Part shown: piece by piece, positions 39,334-49,189 of the stretch
How the letters are laid out: every line of letters starts with the position of its first letter
Position numbering within the stretch: position 1 is the stretch's first letter
Source of the DNA: Cerrena zonata
Taxonomy: Eukaryota; Basidiomycota; Agaricomycetes; Polyporales; Cerrenaceae
Assembly (NCBI GenBank): GCA_038087015.1
Contig: JASBNA010000013.1
Span: 558,001-622,000, forward strand
Direction of reading: 5' to 3'
Length of the DNA stretch: 64,000 bases
Made by a program: the position numbers and the translations under genes
The notes under the pieces: generated by a model
Seen by the model: the letters and a program-made list of their open reading frames with translations, nothing else
Databases searched by the model: none
Told to the model about the DNA's origin: nothing

Positions 39334-42298
39334 ATGGTTGAAGTCTCTCCTTCAACCAAGAAAGTGGATGATTTCTTGTCAAGTTTATCCCAACTCTCCC
39401 AGGAACGGTTGAGGGAAGACCAAAGGAGACAGCGTGGGTTACAAAGAAATATTGATGAACTTAGAGAAAGGCTGGGGAGCTCATCACCAATGAAATCATC
39501 GTCCATTGGGATCAATCGCTCTTCTTCTAGCTTGGGCCATTATCATGATGAAGTTCCCCATTGAGATTCAATAGAGATATGTCATCTAGAGATATGACAT
39601 CTAGAGATAAGTTCTATCAAGACTTGAAAGAGCTTGAAGCATCTGAGTCTCCTCCTCCCAAACCGAAAAGACCTTCAGGGTCAGTTTTTATTACGACTCC
39701 TATGATGATTCTGCACACGAAGATCCTCCTTCTTTACCTACTCGTCCCCGAATACCGCTTTTCGTCATCCAGGTCATCGTCGCCACCACCACCAGCATTG
39801 CCTAAGCGTCGTGACTTAGATAGCAAGCCGCAAATTCAAATAGGTTTGGCAACTCCCGTGGCTAGATCGTCATCTGGGTCATACAGGAAGCCACATCCAC
39901 CTAAACCATCTCATTTAAGAAGCAACGGTAATAATGATAGCTTTGAAAGTGGAGATCATGATGTAACTACAGTCGTAACCCCAAGCACTAATAGGCACGG
40001 TACAGGTGATTATGATGAAGCCAAATCAGATATTCTGCAATCTTCTCCAAATGAAGCTCATCATAGGTCAAACTCTGGTAAAGGAAAAGTGAATACCGTT
40101 ATCGATCCTTCAACTGGAGCACCAAGGATTTCTTTATAGATGCAAGAGAAAAGCCAAACTCAGAATCCCAACCCAAAACTCCAAAATCTTTCAATAAAAC
40201 TTCAACACAAATAGCTACCCCAGGTAGATCTTCTTCTTCAGCCGAAAAACAACATAATTCATTCACCGAAATGGAAAATAATATTAGAGATGGGAAAGAT
40301 GTCAATAACAGTGCAAGGAAGCTTTTCAACCAACAGTCTACTCCTTCTCCCGAGGCAGAGACAGAACGGAATAACAAATCGTATAAACCAATCAAACCAT
40401 CAAAATCAAACTGGCTATCTTCCACTTTACAAAATTCCAATACAACGGAAGACGGTCTTCACATTCCTCGTCCCTCTTTCTACAATGCCATATCTGCATC
40501 TCAGGCGGCCAAAAGCTCGCCAGCATACATTAATAGAAGTCCATCTAAGCTGCTTGATGTACCAGATGATACGCATGACCATCAAAACACATTCACTAGA
40601 TCACCATCTATTAGAGTGGGACAAACTCCTAGATCATGGATAGACAGTGTGGTAAGTCATGAAGATCATTTAGATCCTGATGACTACCTTGGGAAACCTA
40701 ATTTCACTATCCCCCATAAGACTGATAATAGCCTCCTGTTTCATGAAGAAGAGCATAGCATTCATGTACCAAAGAATTCTTCACCCAGTCGTGAGAAGAA
40801 CCCACACTCTTGGATAGATAGTATGGCGAAAAGAGTTGGTTCCACCCTAGACGATAATTATGATAAGCCATCTTTTGTTATACCGAAAAAAGACAAGACT
40901 TCATTGGACTTGTACAAGCCGAAGGAAGAGCCAAAACAACCGGATTATTTATCGCATTTAGCTAAATTCAAAAAGGATGGTAAGAAGCCAGCTCCAATTC
41001 CACCCAAGCGAAAGGATAAAAGCTTGACTCCAGAAGAGGAAGAGCTATTGAAGTTACGTGAAGAAAAATTATCTGGCAAATCAGACAAACATCCTCCGGC
41101 TACACCTAAACCTAAACCGCCTCTGTTCAAGTATGATAAAGATCAAGATATATTGAAGAACCAGTTGGGCAGACTATCACCTACAAAATCACCGGGATTT
41201 TCTCAAAGAAAAGATTTTGAAAGTAAGGACCAAGAGCTATTAAGAAACCAATTGGGAAAACTCTCACCTACAAAATCACCTGGATTCAATCAAAAGAGGG
41301 ATTATGAAAGCAAGGATCAAGAGCTTTTGAAAAGTCAAATGAACAAACTTCACGCCAATAAGCCAAAAGAAACGCCGACTTTACATAAATACGAAGAGAA
41401 AGACTCAGAAGTATTGAGGTCCCAGTTGCAAAAATTAGGCGCAAAACATACAAGAACAGTATCTTGGGAAAAACCTAAAGAGGACCAGGGTCCAGAAGGA
41501 CTTAAGGCCTTAGCCAAATTGAAGCCAGCAAAAGCACCACCGCCAAAACCTGCAGATTTACCAGAAGCATTGAAGCAATTGGAAGCATTGAAATCAGGCA
41601 AAAGGTCTGTTTCACCGGTCAAGTCAGCACAACTCGAAGATCGCGATAAGATTGATACATCAGACCCACCAGACATGGAAAAAGAAGATGAGCCAACTAC
41701 CAAAGCTCCCGTTGAAGAAACCCTGAACAAAGATCAGGATCTAGATGAACAAAAGGCCACCAAATTCGCACCATCGAAACCACCCAAGAAAAGGACCGAA
41801 GCAAAGACCGTTGAGGAAGAGAAAGATCAGAAACAAGAGAGTAAACCTGCTCCACCAAAACCAGCCCCTTTAAGAAAAGCAAGTACTGACATCAAAGCAT
41901 CGACGCAAGACGAATATGAAAGCAAGGCCGACTTAACCAAATCGTCGTTCCAGAATCAGTTATCTTCTATCTTACGGGCAAGCACTGCTCCTGTCTCGAC
42001 TAACGGTTCTGGTTTGGGTGCAAAAACAACCCCTGGTCCATCAATTAAGACAGAAAAAAAGAAAGATTCTACAGGCCCCACCAAACTCACCCATCCCAAT
42101 AAGGGCAGAGCCAAGGGCCCTAAACGAAGACTTCCCAGAAACATGCAATCTCTGGCTATAGACAAGAAAGACGGCCCATCAGAAAAGATACCTGACTTCA
42201 AAAACAAAAAGATCCCTCCCCGGATAAATAAAACAACCAAACCCAAGCCCGAAGACATCAAACCCAGCAGAGTCTTGAGTGGTGAAGTATTCATATAG
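39334..42298 (+). CDS. AIM21: AIM21-family actin cortical patch protein (four frameshifts near the 5' end)
   Basis: A large, disordered, Pro/Lys-rich protein of 988 residues after four one-base corrections. The N-terminus has a coiled-coil-like helix (SQERLREDQRRQRGLQRNID). The middle has repeated SPPPxPKRP-type SH3 ligands (SPPPKPKRPSG, PPPALPKRR, PAPIPPKRK, APPPKPADL). Four copies of a DQELLRNQLGKL-like helix lie at 41140-41450. The C-terminus (KADLTKSSFQNQLSSILRAS, then GRAKGPKRRLP) matches the Aim21 signature. In yeast Aim21 acts with Tda2 at endocytic actin patches to regulate capping protein and barbed-end assembly. Frame changes fit at 39556 (C4), 39685 (T5), 39759 (T4) and 40133 (T3); the second and third compensate each other. 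The rest is one frame from 40271 (ATG inside) to TAG at 42298. Confidence 0.75.
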
Positions 42299-42535
42299 AC
42301 CGTATACCCTTCTAAACCCTCTAAATAGATCATGATAATGAAATTCAAACGTAGGTTTGTTGCTAATTTCACAGCTTCCTCGTATTCCTTTTAAGTAGCA
42401 GTCATGTGCAGGATTTTGTAAGCTGTCTTCTTCTCACAGTTTTGTTTTTTTTTTTTTTGTTGTGATTCGACAACCTTTGGAATTCAAAGATGGAATTGGG
42501 TTACTTTGGAATCATAAACGGCATTGAAGCTCAAG

Positions 42536-43234
42536 ATGGATCAAGTCACTAGTCATTTCAACCAAATCAGAGATAAAATAGGTGCCAGTGTTCAGACATA
42601 CGTCGATACTGACAAGTTGCCTAATAGTTTTCAAGAATTTCAACAAACTGCTGGACTGTATTTGAATAATTTGAAAGAAACCATTCCAGAAAACATTGAA
42701 AAATACTATACTGTACTTAAAAACACCAGCAAGGATGAGATATTGAACGACATCACTCAATTGAAAGTGACACCAGCTACTGTTACTTTGTCGATAACCA
42801 CCATTGCTACTGTTTTACTTGTTAGTCGTTTATTAGCGCAGTCATCTGACGATGACGGCAGTAAATCTAAGAAGAAGAACTCTAAAAAGAAGCAAAAGAA
42901 GAAGCTCTCTAGAGCCCAGAAGGCCAATAAAGAAATACAGCAAATTTTAGACTTTGTTGAAGAAAAATACGTACCTGAGATTGATGAATATTTGGAAAAT
43001 TATAGTAAATTGGATAGCGAAAAGATCCAATATACTTATAACTACTTTCAGGAAATGTTATTGAAGGAATTGATGAAGTTGGATGGGGTCGATGTTTCGG
43101 GAAATGAAGTTTTAAGAGACAATAGAAAGAAGGTTATTAAGTTTATCAAGATCATCAAGCAAGATTGGATAAATTTAAAAAAGAAGCTAAATTTTAAAGT
43201 AACTAATGAAACAGCATCATTTATGATTTATTAA
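42536..43234 (+). CDS. SNL1: SNL1-like Hsp70 nucleotide exchange factor (BAG domain, ER/nuclear membrane)
   Basis: A 232-residue protein with one TM segment at about residues 83-102 (VTLSITTIATVLLVSRLLA). It is followed by a strongly basic patch (SKKKNSKKKQKKKLSRAQKA) and a C-terminal three-helix BAG-type region with YFQEMLLKELMKLDGVDV, as in Snl1 (NYCNEMLLKLLIELDSIDL). Snl1 is a tail-out membrane protein that exchanges nucleotide on cytosolic Ssa and associates with ribosomes and nuclear pores. The ~80 residues before the TM are extra compared with the 159-residue S. cerevisiae protein. The displayed frame opens at TTG 42524; the first ATG is 42536. Confidence 0.85.
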   Translation: MDQVTSHFNQIRDKIGASVQTYVDTDKLPNSFQEFQQTAGLYLNNLKETIPENIEKYYTVLKNTSKDEILNDITQLKVTPATVTLSITTIATVLLVSRLLAQSSDDDGSKSKKKNSKKKQKKKLSRAQKANKEIQQILDFVEEKYVPEIDEYLENYSKLDSEKIQYTYNYFQEMLLKELMKLDGVDVSGNEVLRDNRKKVIKFIKIIKQDWINLKKKLNFKVTNETASFMIY

Positions 43235-43328
43235 TTATATCTAATAACTGTAATTATAAACTTTTTTTTTTTGTAATTGTTTAATATAATATCACTTTAT
43301 AAAAAGTTAAACAAACGTACAATAATCT

Positions 43329-43847
43329 TCAGTCAAACTTAGTTACCCAAGTATCGAAATCTTCGGGCTTGATATGTGCACCACCTTTAACCCCAAACTC
43401 AGCGATACCAGCCGGGGTTGGACTGAAAATATGGGTTTTCAACTCTAACCGTTTGCCCAACCAAAGAGCAGCATTGGTATGGTCTCTCAAATCATCACCA
43501 GTTTGAGGATGAATCAATACCGAAAGTGTTCCATGGTTCAACAGAAACCAACTAATCAATTTGGCAAAGATTTCGACCCTGGTAACGTCAACCTCCCAAA
43601 AGGGAGTATAATGGGGGCCAATTGCTACGTCTTTCGGTAACTTTTTCACAATTATTAGTCCTTCTTTGCCCTCTTGCTCAAAATCAATTAATAACTTTTC
43701 CCGTAACTTGTCAGACTCTTCTTTGGTATCTGATTCGTAATAAACGTGAAAATCCCAATATTTCACTGGATACGTATATCCCAACCCCGGGAGTTGTCTA
43801 GTAGCTTTAGAAGGGTCCTTTTTATCAAGATGAGTAAGATAATCCAT
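43329..43847 (-). CDS. DOPA 4,5-dioxygenase family protein
   Basis: A 172-residue protein with the family features (PF08883): the N-terminal WDFHVYYE motif with a metal-ligand His, a central IGPHYTPFWEVD block with the second His, and GTLSVLIHPQTGDDLRDHTNAALWLG with further conserved His. Fungal members are cytosolic and usually of unknown substrate; ring-opening of catechols is known for the Amanita enzyme only. I therefore give the family and not a reaction. The first ATG is 43845-43847; a longer frame begins at TTG 43871. It is convergent with SNL1 (95 bp). Confidence 0.85.
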   Translation of the reverse strand: MDYLTHLDKKDPSKATRQLPGLGYTYPVKYWDFHVYYESDTKEESDKLREKLLIDFEQEGKEGLIIVKKLPKDVAIGPHYTPFWEVDVTRVEIFAKLISWFLLNHGTLSVLIHPQTGDDLRDHTNAALWLGKRLELKTHIFSPTPAGIAEFGVKGGAHIKPEDFDTWVTKFD

Positions 43848-44074
43848 GGTAGACGTCGAGTTTAGCTTCAATTTCGGGGAGCTTGTCTGTTCTTGTTCAT
43901 GCCGTACATATATAGGATTAGATCAAAGCGGAATTGCAAAAAAATCAGAGGATCCACAGTTTCCGCGGTTGTGAAAAATTAAAGCTTACAGTAGATTAGA
44001 AGACTATGATGCTTATTTAGACATTCATGAAAAGATAATTAAATATGTAGATATATGGTGGAAGGTGCTTGGGT

Positions 44075-45979
44075 TCACACAAGATCCAAATCTTTTTGAA
44101 CCATGGATCTACAGATTGGATGATACTTGGCCTGGTGAACCTTGAATACCTTTATGGCATAATCCTTATTCACCTTCTTCAATAGAATGTAACCGGGACG
44201 GACAAATTTCATTCTCCCTACGGTTCCAAGCCAGTCAGCAAAGTTGGTCACAATGGGGTTTTCAGGAGTTAATTTCCCATGATGAATCACCAAGGCATTC
44301 CACGATGCTTTGATCTCTCCATTGGTGACTTCAGCATAGAAAGGATATGTTTCTATGAAATTTGAAATGAAATCTGTGCTGATATTTTCAAGAGTGCTTA
44401 ATTGATTATTCAACGTGTCCAAGAATAAAGCGTGTTGATTGGGTTCGTAATGGCTAATAACAGAATTTTCTAATTCAGGCAGTTTGGCCCCCGATTTTGC
44501 AAACTTGAACCATGATTCTGCTAATTGATAACATTCGTCAGCCAAAGTTGTATCAAATTGAGGAGTCACTGGTGGTAATCCTTCAGAGAAAAGCCATGCT
44601 TCCCAATTAATACTGTCAAGGATTTCATCTTTGTTTCTTTTACTGAAAAAATCATGAAGCGTATCAATGAACTGGTAAGAGTCTAATGACTGATACTTGA
44701 ATTTTGCAAAATAGTATTTTATGAAATCATTGAAGTCTTCCAAACCTAAAGTTTTTTCCAAAAAGAATAAGAAATTGAACCCCTTTTCATAAGGGATTCT
44801 TGAAAAAGCATCATCAGGATCAATTTTATCCTTGAGGTTCCAGACTAAACTAGTGAATTCAGGTTTCAAAGTTTTAACAGTGTCGACTAAGCCACTCCAT
44901 CCAATTATAGCTGCAAAATTACGAACTTGTTCTCCATACTTGGTAGCATTTTCTTGAGTCATTCCTTTACTCAAAGCTTCTTTTGTGCTCAAGGCTCCTA
45001 GAATTCTTCTTTCTAAATAAACTGTCCAACCTTCATTAAGCCAAAAATGTTCCCAAGAACAATTGGTCACCAAATTACCCAGCCATGAATGGGCCAATTC
45101 ATGAGCCATCACTTTCACTTGCAGTCGATCTTTACTAATCAAAGTGGGTGTAGCAAAAGTAATATTTGGGTTTTCCATACCTCCATACGGGAAACTTGGT
45201 GGTAAGACTAAAGCGTCGAACTTCAACCATTCGTAATCGAATATTAAGTCTTCGGCAATTTGAATAAACGTTTCCATGTCTTTTTCGAATTCCCATTGGC
45301 AGTCTTTGAGGTTGAATTTTTCAGAATAAACGTCTGAACGAGGTCCAATTGGTAACTTTTCAATATCCCCGGAGGCTAGGGCCACAAGATAAGACGGGAT
45401 TGGGATTGGCTGGCTGAAGTAGTAAACATCCTTATCATCAGCATACTTTTCTTGTGGTCTACCGGACATCAATGTAGGATATGGAGAGCTCACTTTCATA
45501 TCAAAAGTAGACTTGATTGCTGGAGTATCAAAACAAGGGTATAAACTACGAGCATGAATTGCTTGACACTGTGAGAATAAATATGGTCCAGTTGATGCTT
45601 CAATGAACTGTAATGCAGTGCATTTAGCGGTAGTACTATACTTGATTTGCAAATGGAGTTTCTTTGAGTCATTGGATTTTAAGGGAACCACTAACGCAGA
45701 ACCCAAAGGCTCAACTCGAGAAACTAACTCATAGCTTACAGGAGTCTTATTCACAGACACCTCAAAGATCTCTAAATACGATGTATCAAGAACGATACGG
45801 TCAGAACTGCTTAAATTTTCGAGTTCGAAATTGACAAACCCCAGAACTTTTTTTTCAGAGAACTCGATTTTCAAGTCAAGGCCGGTATTAACGACACGGA
45901 AGTTCGAGTAGTTCGACTGGGTGCTTGGATCCAATTCCGAAGAGCCCAAGCTGGGTCTCTTAGCTGTTTCCCACTTCAT
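44075..45979 (-). CDS. LAP2: LAP2, leukotriene A4 hydrolase/aminopeptidase (M1 zinc peptidase)
   Basis: A 634-residue M1-family metallopeptidase. It shows the substrate-binding GGMENPN motif, the zinc site HELAHSW followed 18 residues later by the third ligand in [13 protein letters not shown], and the N-terminal [17 protein letters not shown] block. The C-terminal HEAT-like helical domain is present (Leuk-A4-hydro_C). Length matches yeast Lap2/Lta4h (671). The enzyme cleaves N-terminal residues in the cytosol and nucleus and has epoxide hydrolase activity. The gene is complete from ATG 45979 to TAA. Confidence 0.96.
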   Translation of the reverse strand: MKWETAKRPSLGSSELDPSTQSNYSNFRVVNTGLDLKIEFSEKKVLGFVNFELENLSSSDRIVLDTSYLEIFEVSVNKTPVSYELVSRVEPLGSALVVPLKSNDSKKLHLQIKYSTTAKCTALQFIEASTGPYLFSQCQAIHARSLYPCFDTPAIKSTFDMKVSSPYPTLMSGRPQEKYADDKDVYYFSQPIPIPSYLVALASGDIEKLPIGPRSDVYSEKFNLKDCQWEFEKDMETFIQIAEDLIFDYEWLKFDALVLPPSFPYGGMENPNITFATPTLISKDRLQVKVMAHELAHSWLGNLVTNCSWEHFWLNEGWTVYLERRILGALSTKEALSKGMTQENATKYGEQVRNFAAIIGWSGLVDTVKTLKPEFTSLVWNLKDKIDPDDAFSRIPYEKGFNFLFFLEKTLGLEDFNDFIKYYFAKFKYQSLDSYQFIDTLHDFFSKRNKDEILDSINWEAWLFSEGLPPVTPQFDTTLADECYQLAESWFKFAKSGAKLPELENSVISHYEPNQHALFLDTLNNQLSTLENISTDFISNFIETYPFYAEVTNGEIKASWNALVIHHGKLTPENPIVTNFADWLGTVGRMKFVRPGYILLKKVNKDYAIKVFKVHQAKYHPICRSMVQKDLDLV

Positions 45980-46269
45980 TTAAATTGTTGGTTATTGGAA
46001 AGAGACAAAATAAGTGGAGTGCTTTCTCCAAAAGCCATTCTTTTTTTTTTGTCTTGAGTAATTGTAGATTCAGAATATTTTGCAAAATCCGGCATTATAT
46101 GGATTCTACGTTAACTATCAAAAAGGATATTAATCAAAATGTATTATATAAAAAAAAATATAGAATAAATAACAAAGAAATAACTGTGGAAAAAAAAAAA
46201 GAATTTAGAAAAGAAGTATGTAAAAGAATTAGAGGAGATATGCGTAAATGAACATTAAATATGAAAGGA

Positions 46270-47766
46270 TTAAGCGGAAGGAGCTTTAGCAGAATGATTT
46301 TTTGATTCTTCATTATCAGCAGGCTTCTTTTTCAGTCTCTTTTTAGAGGCTTGTGCAACCAATTCTTCAAAAACTCTAGCTTCTTCAGCCTCATCTTCGG
46401 TTCTTGTGGTTGAAGCAAAAACTTCACCTATCAATTTCAACCCATTTGCACGGGCCACTCTTTTCTCTATAGGGACATCTTTATCACTTAATATATTATC
46501 ACACACACCACGGACGGTACCTTGAATTTCGAATTTTGAACCAGACCAAGCTGCTGCTAAAACCTTACCCATCAAATATTGTTCCATTTCTGCTAAATCT
46601 TCAGCAGTATGTTTTTCAGGAATTTTTTCCTTTTCCTTTGATTTAGAAGGATCAGCAGATTCTTGTTGTCTTTTCAATTCTTCAATTTGTTCTTTCAATT
46701 GATCAACTTCACTAGCGTTCTTTTTCGCTTCAGTTTCAGCTTCCTTTTTAGCATGATATTCATTATCTTCTTGCATCTTGGTATATTCTTGCATGGTCAG
46801 CTGAGCATCAAGCGCAGAGGTAACAGTTTTGAAAGTATCTCTAATAACACCACCTTTCTCCTTCACGGACCACCAAAGACCACCAAAACCTAAGAAGGTT
46901 TGATTTTTTAAGAAAATTTTTGATTTGGTTTTATAGATACTTCCAATGGTGTGTAAAATTTCCAAACCAAAACTTTCCATCTTTAAAGATTCGGCTTCGT
47001 ATCGTAATTTTTCCTTAAATGAATTAGCAACATCTTCTTTCATATCCGTTTCTGTATATAAAGATAATTTTTGAGTCAATTTTTTCAGTAATTCTTCTCT
47101 CATTTCAATTTTTTTCAATCTACATTCTTCTTCGAATTTTTCCAATTCTTCTTTGCGTTTCAATTCTTCTTTTTCCTTTTCGGTCAATTCCTTCTTTGGT
47201 TCCTGAGTACTGACCTCTCCATTAGTTTGAGTATTTGAACTACCGGAGTGCTCCAAGTAAAGTTTCCCTGTTTTGTTACTCAAATCAGATATTCCTTCAG
47301 AATCTTGTGTCTTAGGTTCAGAATTGACCGTTTCGGTTCCTTCAGTCTTCTTTTCTTCTGGTTTCTCTTCATCAGATTTCGATGATTCTTCCGCTTTTGC
47401 TTCATCAGTATATCCAGATAACTCGGCTGACTTTGACAACTCTTGGATCAAAGATAATTCACCAATCCAATCCTTGAATGCTTCACCCCCGAAAATTTGG
47501 GAAAAGAATTCCGAAGGATCTTCAAAACCTTCGGATGGAACTGATTCTTGCTTACCAAACTTGTCGTATTTAGCACGTAATTTCTCATCACTTAAAACTT
47601 GGTAAGCTTCACCAACTTCTTGAAACTTAGCTGCTGCATTAACGTCATTTGGATTCTTATCAGGATGTAATTTAATGGCTGCTTTTCTATAAGCTTTCTT
47701 GATTTCTAACGCAGTTGCTTCGGGTTTGATACCCAACAAATCATAGTATGTTGTATCGACTGCCAT
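46270..47766 (-). CDS. CAJ1: CAJ1/DJP1-type J-domain protein with DnaJ-X domain
   Basis: A 498-residue type III J-protein. The J domain starts right at the ATG ([20 protein letters not shown]) with the essential HPD in [13 protein letters not shown]-poor linker and an acidic/Lys-Glu-rich insertion (~130-215) follow. The C-terminal DnaJ-X domain holds [20 protein letters not shown] and [21 protein letters not shown]. cerevisiae has three such proteins: Caj1, Djp1 (peroxisomal and mitochondrial import) and Jid1-like. I cannot separate Caj1 from Djp1 by motif alone, so the symbol is provisional. The start is ATG 47764-47766 because the J domain begins there; the 50 upstream residues in frame are hydrophobic noise over a promoter. 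Confidence 0.82.
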   Translation of the reverse strand: MAVDTTYYDLLGIKPEATALEIKKAYRKAAIKLHPDKNPNDVNAAAKFQEVGEAYQVLSDEKLRAKYDKFGKQESVPSEGFEDPSEFFSQIFGGEAFKDWIGELSLIQELSKSAELSGYTDEAKAEESSKSDEEKPEEKKTEGTETVNSEPKTQDSEGISDLSNKTGKLYLEHSGSSNTQTNGEVSTQEPKKELTEKEKEELKRKEELEKFEEECRLKKIEMREELLKKLTQKLSLYTETDMKEDVANSFKEKLRYEAESLKMESFGLEILHTIGSIYKTKSKIFLKNQTFLGFGGLWWSVKEKGGVIRDTFKTVTSALDAQLTMQEYTKMQEDNEYHAKKEAETEAKKNASEVDQLKEQIEELKRQQESADPSKSKEKEKIPEKHTAEDLAEMEQYLMGKVLAAAWSGSKFEIQGTVRGVCDNILSDKDVPIEKRVARANGLKLIGEVFASTTRTEDEAEEARVFEELVAQASKKRLKKKPADNEESKNHSAKAPSA

Positions 47767-48001
47767 TCTCAGCTCTAAAACCGTAGTTTGAATACGCCAA
47801 TGGGAAGAAATACTAAAATGGTTGGCAAATCTGGAGTTATTCACTAAAACTCGAAAAGAAAAAAAAAAAAAATAGCTGATGGAATGGTAGTGTGAGCGCA
47901 AGAATATCAGAGGCATATGCCGTTTTAAAGGTCCATCTACAACTACTTCTACAAAGATGTATGAATGAAAATGATTATATATTTACAGGAAGAAAGGGAG
48001 A

Positions 48002-49015
48002 TTAAGCAGAATAATAGACTTTTCTTAAATCGAGGACTTTTTTACCTCTACCGGCAGCCAAATCTTCTAAAGATCTTTGTTTGGTGAGAGCTTCAACAAA
48101 ACCTTTGACGGTATTCATTTTATTTCTTGATTTGAAAACTTTACCACCTAAATCTTTAATACCAGCAGCTTGACAAACTTCAAAGATATTTGGATTCACT
48201 CTTAAACCAAAACCAGCAGGAGCAGATCTCAAAGATAATTTAACTGCATGGAATTTATAATCGATATTACCAATAATGGTTCTATTTTCGTATCGAGGAA
48301 TTGGAGTTAAATTTTTAATTGCATTCCAATGAGCTTTTCTAATAGCCACTCTCATACCGTCTCTTGATTTACCTTCACCCAAACCAATTAAACCATCTTT
48401 ATTTCCAACTACAGTTAAACAGTAGAAACTTGGAATTTTACCTTTTCTGGTTTGACAACTGACTCTTCTTAAATAGATTGCTCTTGAATATAAGTTACGG
48501 ATTTTTTGTTTATCTAAACCAGTTAATTTTGCTATACCAGTTGCTTGTTGTTCAGCAACGTCTCTTAATGAAGGTCTGGCATCAGTTTTATTTGATTGGA
48601 AACGAATCTTTAAATGGGTGTTATCCGGAGCGGCAACATTTGGAATACTTGGATATGGTGTTTTCTTATCTGGTTGATTTGGATATAATATTGGTTCTTG
48701 CCATTTTGCATCAGTTATTGAATAATCGAATGATTCATTGGTTGGGGCAACTTTAGATTTGGCATTTGGTCCTTTCTTGGATAATCCCAACACGGTCTCT
48801 GGATCCACCAATGATTCAGTGATCTTGATACTTTGTAATAAATCTTGATTGTAGTATTTTGATAAAAAATTTAAATGGCTGTCAATTTTTTTATTTGGTA
48901 CGTCTCCACCGGTTGGTTTCTTTTGGAAACAGCGAGGACTGGTGGCCAATAAACGAAGTGTGGTCCTAGACACACTCGTTATATGGGATCTCCCTTGTAA
49001 TGCAGTTCTAAACAT
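48002..49015 (-). CDS. MRPS5: MRPS5, mitochondrial small-subunit ribosomal protein uS5m
   Basis: A 337-residue protein with a basic N-terminal presequence (MFRTALQGRSHITSVSRTTL). The uS5 N-terminal double-stranded-RNA-binding-like domain contains KIPSFYCLTVVGNKDGLIG and GEGKSRDGMRVAIRKA. The S5 C-terminal fold contains LRSAPAGFGLRVNPNIFEVC and GIKDLGGKVFKSRN. Length is close to yeast Mrps5 (307). It belongs to the mitoribosomal small subunit in the matrix. The ATG at 49013-49015 directly precedes the presequence. Confidence 0.95.
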   Translation of the reverse strand: MFRTALQGRSHITSVSRTTLRLLATSPRCFQKKPTGGDVPNKKIDSHLNFLSKYYNQDLLQSIKITESLVDPETVLGLSKKGPNAKSKVAPTNESFDYSITDAKWQEPILYPNQPDKKTPYPSIPNVAAPDNTHLKIRFQSNKTDARPSLRDVAEQQATGIAKLTGLDKQKIRNLYSRAIYLRRVSCQTRKGKIPSFYCLTVVGNKDGLIGLGEGKSRDGMRVAIRKAHWNAIKNLTPIPRYENRTIIGNIDYKFHAVKLSLRSAPAGFGLRVNPNIFEVCQAAGIKDLGGKVFKSRNKMNTVKGFVEALTKQRSLEDLAAGRGKKVLDLRKVYYSA

Positions 49016-49189
49016 GGATAATGTTAAACGGTTGATGAAGGGGAATTTTCAACGAATGAAAATTTTAAGCTGAAAAAAGAGAGAGAAAAAAGGTCGTGCG
49101 CAATTTTACAATTTTAAAACCTTACATCCGTACACCGGGTTTTTCAAAATACAATAATAATGAAGTCTAATAAATAAGTAATATACAAA

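Noticed and set aside
45985..46251. An 88-codon plus-strand frame between LAP2 and the J-protein gene
   Set aside because: Phe-rich then Lys-rich low complexity over the promoter of LAP2 and a 3' region; no family resemblance.
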